A DNA stretch of 64,000 nucleotides, from assembly GCF_947496075.1 (NCBI RefSeq), contig NZ_CANMBJ010000004.1, positions 62,001-126,000 on the forward strand, in the 5' to 3' direction. Within the stretch, counting starts at the first letter, position 1, and the number at the start of each line of letters is the position of its first letter. Positions 61,886-64,000 of the stretch are shown in pieces. The translations under genes were made by a program, and so were the position numbers. Origin of the DNA: an uncultured Tateyamaria sp. (GTDB taxonomy: Bacteria > Pseudomonadota > Alphaproteobacteria > Rhodobacterales > Rhodobacteraceae). The notes beneath the pieces are model-generated. The model saw only the letters and a program-made list of their open reading frames with translations, did no database searches and was not told the origin of the DNA.

Positions 61886-64000
61886 TCAGACAAACGTCAC
61901 GTCGTCAAAGAGCAGGCTCACGTTTGTCACGTTGTTGATCGTCAGCGTATTACCGTCGCCAAAGTCGAGCACCAGATTGCCGTCTACAACGCTGGAATAA
62001 TTGGCCAAATCGCTCCCCACAGGTATTGTCTCGTACAGTAGATCAGCATCGATCTCGAGCGCGTCCACAATCAGCGAGTAGTCGCGGATCCTATCGTTGC
62101 CGCTGTTGAACACGAACACATCCGCGCCCTGACCACCGCGCATCAAGTCATCGCCGACCCCGCCTGACAGCGTGTCGTTGCCGGAGCCACCCTCAAGGTT
62201 GTCATTACCAGAACCGCCTTCGAGACGGTCAAAGCCGTTGCGGCCAAGGATCAAGTCGTCGCCATCGCCTCCGAGCATGGTGTCAAAACCAAGTCCGCCG
62301 ATCAGAGTGTCGTTGCCGGAGCCACCTTCGAGACTGTCGTTGCCAGCACCAGCACTCAGCGAGTCCGCACCCGCACCACCCAAGAGCGTGTCCTGCCCGC
62401 TGAGTCCGAGCAATGTGTCATTGCCACTGCCCCCATCAAGGCTGTCGAAGCCGATCCCGCCGATCAGCGTGTCGTTGCCAGAACCGCCGTCCAATGTGTC
62501 GTTGCCAGCGCCAGAGCTTAGGCTGTCATTGCCATCATTCCCGTTCAATTGGTCAAAACCGTCGAGTCCCAGCAGTGTGTCATGGCCTGACCCGCCATTG
62601 AGTTGGTCTGACCCGATGCCTCCGTGAACGTCATCATTGCCGGCGCCAGCGTACAGGGTATCGTTGCCAGCGCCGCCGAGGATCGAGTCATTGCCCGAGT
62701 ACCCCTCAATAGAGTCATTCCCAAGCTCACCCATCAGGGTATCATTGATATCTGTCCCCATGATGGTGTCGCTCACCGCATTTTGGTCGTCGCCACGAAT
62801 GAAAACACCGGTGGTGCCGCTCACTTGGGTAAAGACAAACTGGACGACCTCATATGGCTCCAGATCAACTTCAAAGGTCCAGCCTCTATCCGGATCAAGC
62901 TGATCATGATTCAGCAGCTCGAGTTGGCCTTGCACGTTGCGATCAGTCGCTGCGGCCCCGGACGACCCGAGGATGGTCGCATAAACGTGCACGTTGCTCA
63001 TGTCCCCAAAAACCTGGGAGTAATTGGCAACAAAGGTCTGCTCATAGTCTTCGCCAGACGCAAAATAAGCCACCACGCGCCCGGCATGATCATCACGAAA
63101 CGTCATCGTATAACCGGCGCGGTTACCGGCATCATCTCGCGGGACAAGTCCTCCGGTTTCGATCTGCGTACCGATCAGCGTCTCTGACATCATGCGAAAC
63201 AACAGGCCCGTCGGCGTCAGCAGCTGCGCGGTACCATCCTGCCCAAGCACAACTTCACCGGTCCTGTTTTCCGCAGCCCAAATGTGGGTGACATCAACAC
63301 CGGCCTCCATCATCTCATTGAAAATACGCAACAAGCCAGCCGACCGAGCCAAGCCCTGAATACCGAGGGCGCTCGCGCCTTCGCCGGGGTCACCGATGTT
63401 CCACTCTGACACCATAATGTCGAGATTGCCCCAGTGATTACGGATCCAATCCAATTCGTTCGAAACGCCAGCACCTACGGCCATTGGATCACCGTTGGAA
63501 GCTCCAGCGTATAGATGGCTGATCACACCATCTATTTGAGACATCAGTTCATCTGAGAACTGGCCGCGGATGTCACGGTCATCGTCTAGCGAATTCCCGG
63601 CCTGTACAAAGATCCGTGGGTTGCTTCCCCCAGTGTTCTGCAATGTATCGTATACAACTTCGGCAATCGCAGCGGATAGCGCACCAAACTCCTCCGGAGT
63701 CCAAAGCTGCCTGTCTGGAGGCACGTTTGCACTAGTACTCAGCCAGGTGTTGTATTCGTTGCCAATCTCGATGGCATCCAGCAGTTCACGGTGTCCGTTC
63801 AGTGCTGAGTGGTTCACCAAATCTTGGACAAACTGCGCAATCTCGGTTTGAGCAGCCAGGGACAATTCTCCGGTCGCAGTGTCAAATTGTTCCCAGTAAG
63901 TCGACGTCGGGATGACAATTGTCGCTCGGATGTTTTGTTGGCTCACATACTGCAAAAAGTTGGTGAGGCTCACCAGCGGATCGTTTGGATTGAACCCGCC
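61886..64000 (-). CDS. secreted glycosidase-like protein with RTX repeats, N-terminus missing
   Basis: At least 704 codons; the frame stays open to the window end, so the N-terminus is missing. The visible catalytic part (about 430 residues) has clan-A glycosidase features: IEIGNEYNTW (the NE pair as acid/base) and IMVSEWNIGD (E as possible nucleophile), plus THIWAAENRTGEVVL. A C-terminal block of 24 RTX nonapeptides (62111-62758) and a DUF-like tail follow. RTX proteins are exported by type I secretion in Ca-rich sea water. It probably attacks an algal or other polysaccharide; the GH family could not be fixed. Confidence 0.8.
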   Translation of the reverse strand, partial: GGFNPNDPLVSLTNFLQYVSQQNIRATIVIPTSTYWEQFDTATGELSLAAQTEIAQFVQDLVNHSALNGHRELLDAIEIGNEYNTWLSTSANVPPDRQLWTPEEFGALSAAIAEVVYDTLQNTGGSNPRIFVQAGNSLDDDRDIRGQFSDELMSQIDGVISHLYAGASNGDPMAVGAGVSNELDWIRNHWGNLDIMVSEWNIGDPGEGASALGIQGLARSAGLLRIFNEMMEAGVDVTHIWAAENRTGEVVLGQDGTAQLLTPTGLLFRMMSETLIGTQIETGGLVPRDDAGNRAGYTMTFRDDHAGRVVAYFASGEDYEQTFVANYSQVFGDMSNVHVYATILGSSGAAATDRNVQGQLELLNHDQLDPDRGWTFEVDLEPYEVVQFVFTQVSGTTGVFIRGDDQNAVSDTIMGTDINDTLMGELGNDSIEGYSGNDSILGGAGNDTLYAGAGNDDVHGGIGSDQLNGGSGHDTLLGLDGFDQLNGNDGNDSLSSGAGNDTLDGGSGNDTLIGGIGFDSLDGGSGNDTLLGLSGQDTLLGGAGADSLSAGAGNDSLEGGSGNDTLIGGLGFDTMLGGDGDDLILGRNGFDRLEGGSGNDNLEGGSGNDTLSGGVGDDLMRGGQGADVFVFNSGNDRIRDYSLIVDALEIDADLLYETIPVGSDLANYSSVVDGNLVLDFGDGNTLTINNVTNVSLLFDDVTFV
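62111..62758 (-). repeat. 24 tandem RTX calcium-binding nonapeptide repeats
   Basis: The 216 codons form 24 copies of a GGxGxDxLx nonapeptide (for example GGSGNDTLI, GGAGADSLS, GGIGFDSLD). The repeats bind Ca2+ and fold as a beta-roll outside the cell. At DNA level they appear as imperfect 27-bp tandem repeats, not a CRISPR array. Confidence 0.9.

Noticed and set aside
62111..62758. Tandem 27-bp repeats resembling a CRISPR array or minisatellite
   Set aside because: They are in frame and encode GGxGxDxLx nonapeptides; there are no spacers or cas genes.

Overview
The window looks like chromosomal DNA of a marine alphaproteobacterium of the order Rhodobacterales (Roseobacter group). The basis is protein resemblance and gene order: atpI-atpB, the ffh / rpsP / rimM-trmD / rplS-rpmE translation cluster, a MipZ-type division ATPase, many TRAP and LysR genes, a BoxR-controlled aerobic benzoyl-CoA (box) cluster, glycine-betaine-type demethylation genes and an RTX exoenzyme. 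By eye the DNA is GC-rich (about 60%), with short intergenic gaps and many ATGA/TGATG start-stop overlaps. I saw no tRNA, rRNA, CRISPR array, transposase, integrase or phage gene. Both window edges cut genes: atpB on the left, an RTX glycosidase-like gene on the right.

Layout. 1-7.4 kb: atpB/atpI, two LysR regulators, an ArsR regulator with a GT61 protein, an EamA exporter, azoreductase, a DinB protein and a small cytochrome c behind a near-consensus FNR box. 7.5-15.1 kb: a five-gene leftward operon of three glycosyltransferases, a fused ABC exporter and a 702-residue protein with two kinase-like (APH-fold) domains. 15.3-17.8 kb: a histidine kinase/response regulator pair. 18-28 kb: ffh, a NIPSNAP protein, five consecutive coupled GNAT acetyltransferases, chorismate mutase, rpsP and bluB; then rimM, trmD, rplS and rpmE. 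28-34 kb: a PQQ-type sugar dehydrogenase with a cytochrome c, the Entner-Doudoroff pair edd/eda, and mipZ.

34-61 kb is mostly catabolic. HmgA and FahA (homogentisate route) sit behind a divergent MarR gene. A deaminase-like amidohydrolase and an orphan Tat-exported binding protein follow. Then comes a benzoate block: BclA, BoxC, BoxB, a Cys-rich mini-protein, a flavodoxin, a thioesterase, BoxR and a stand-alone hydroxyacyl-CoA dehydrogenase C-domain. Next is a hydroxycinnamate-type block: crotonase, MarR, feruloyl-CoA synthase-like ligase and amidohydrolase. A TRAP transporter and a dimethylglycine-dehydrogenase-like / MttB / ACT module complete the run. The right end holds a secreted glycosidase-like protein with 24 RTX nonapeptides.

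How the parts fit: aromatic acids would be activated to CoA thioesters (BclA, Fcs-like ligase) and opened by epoxidation (BoxB/BoxC) or side-chain shortening. Visible dyads (TGCA-type before boxC; TAGTT/AACTA before hmgA and before the crotonase) are plausible operators for BoxR and the two MarR proteins. The best candidates for something undescribed are the box cluster that lacks boxA and boxD but carries a flavodoxin and a Cys-rich mini-protein, the double-kinase/ABC/glycosyltransferase operon, and the five-GNAT tandem array inside the ffh-rpsP operon. Names rest on recognition of sequence patterns, not on database searches.
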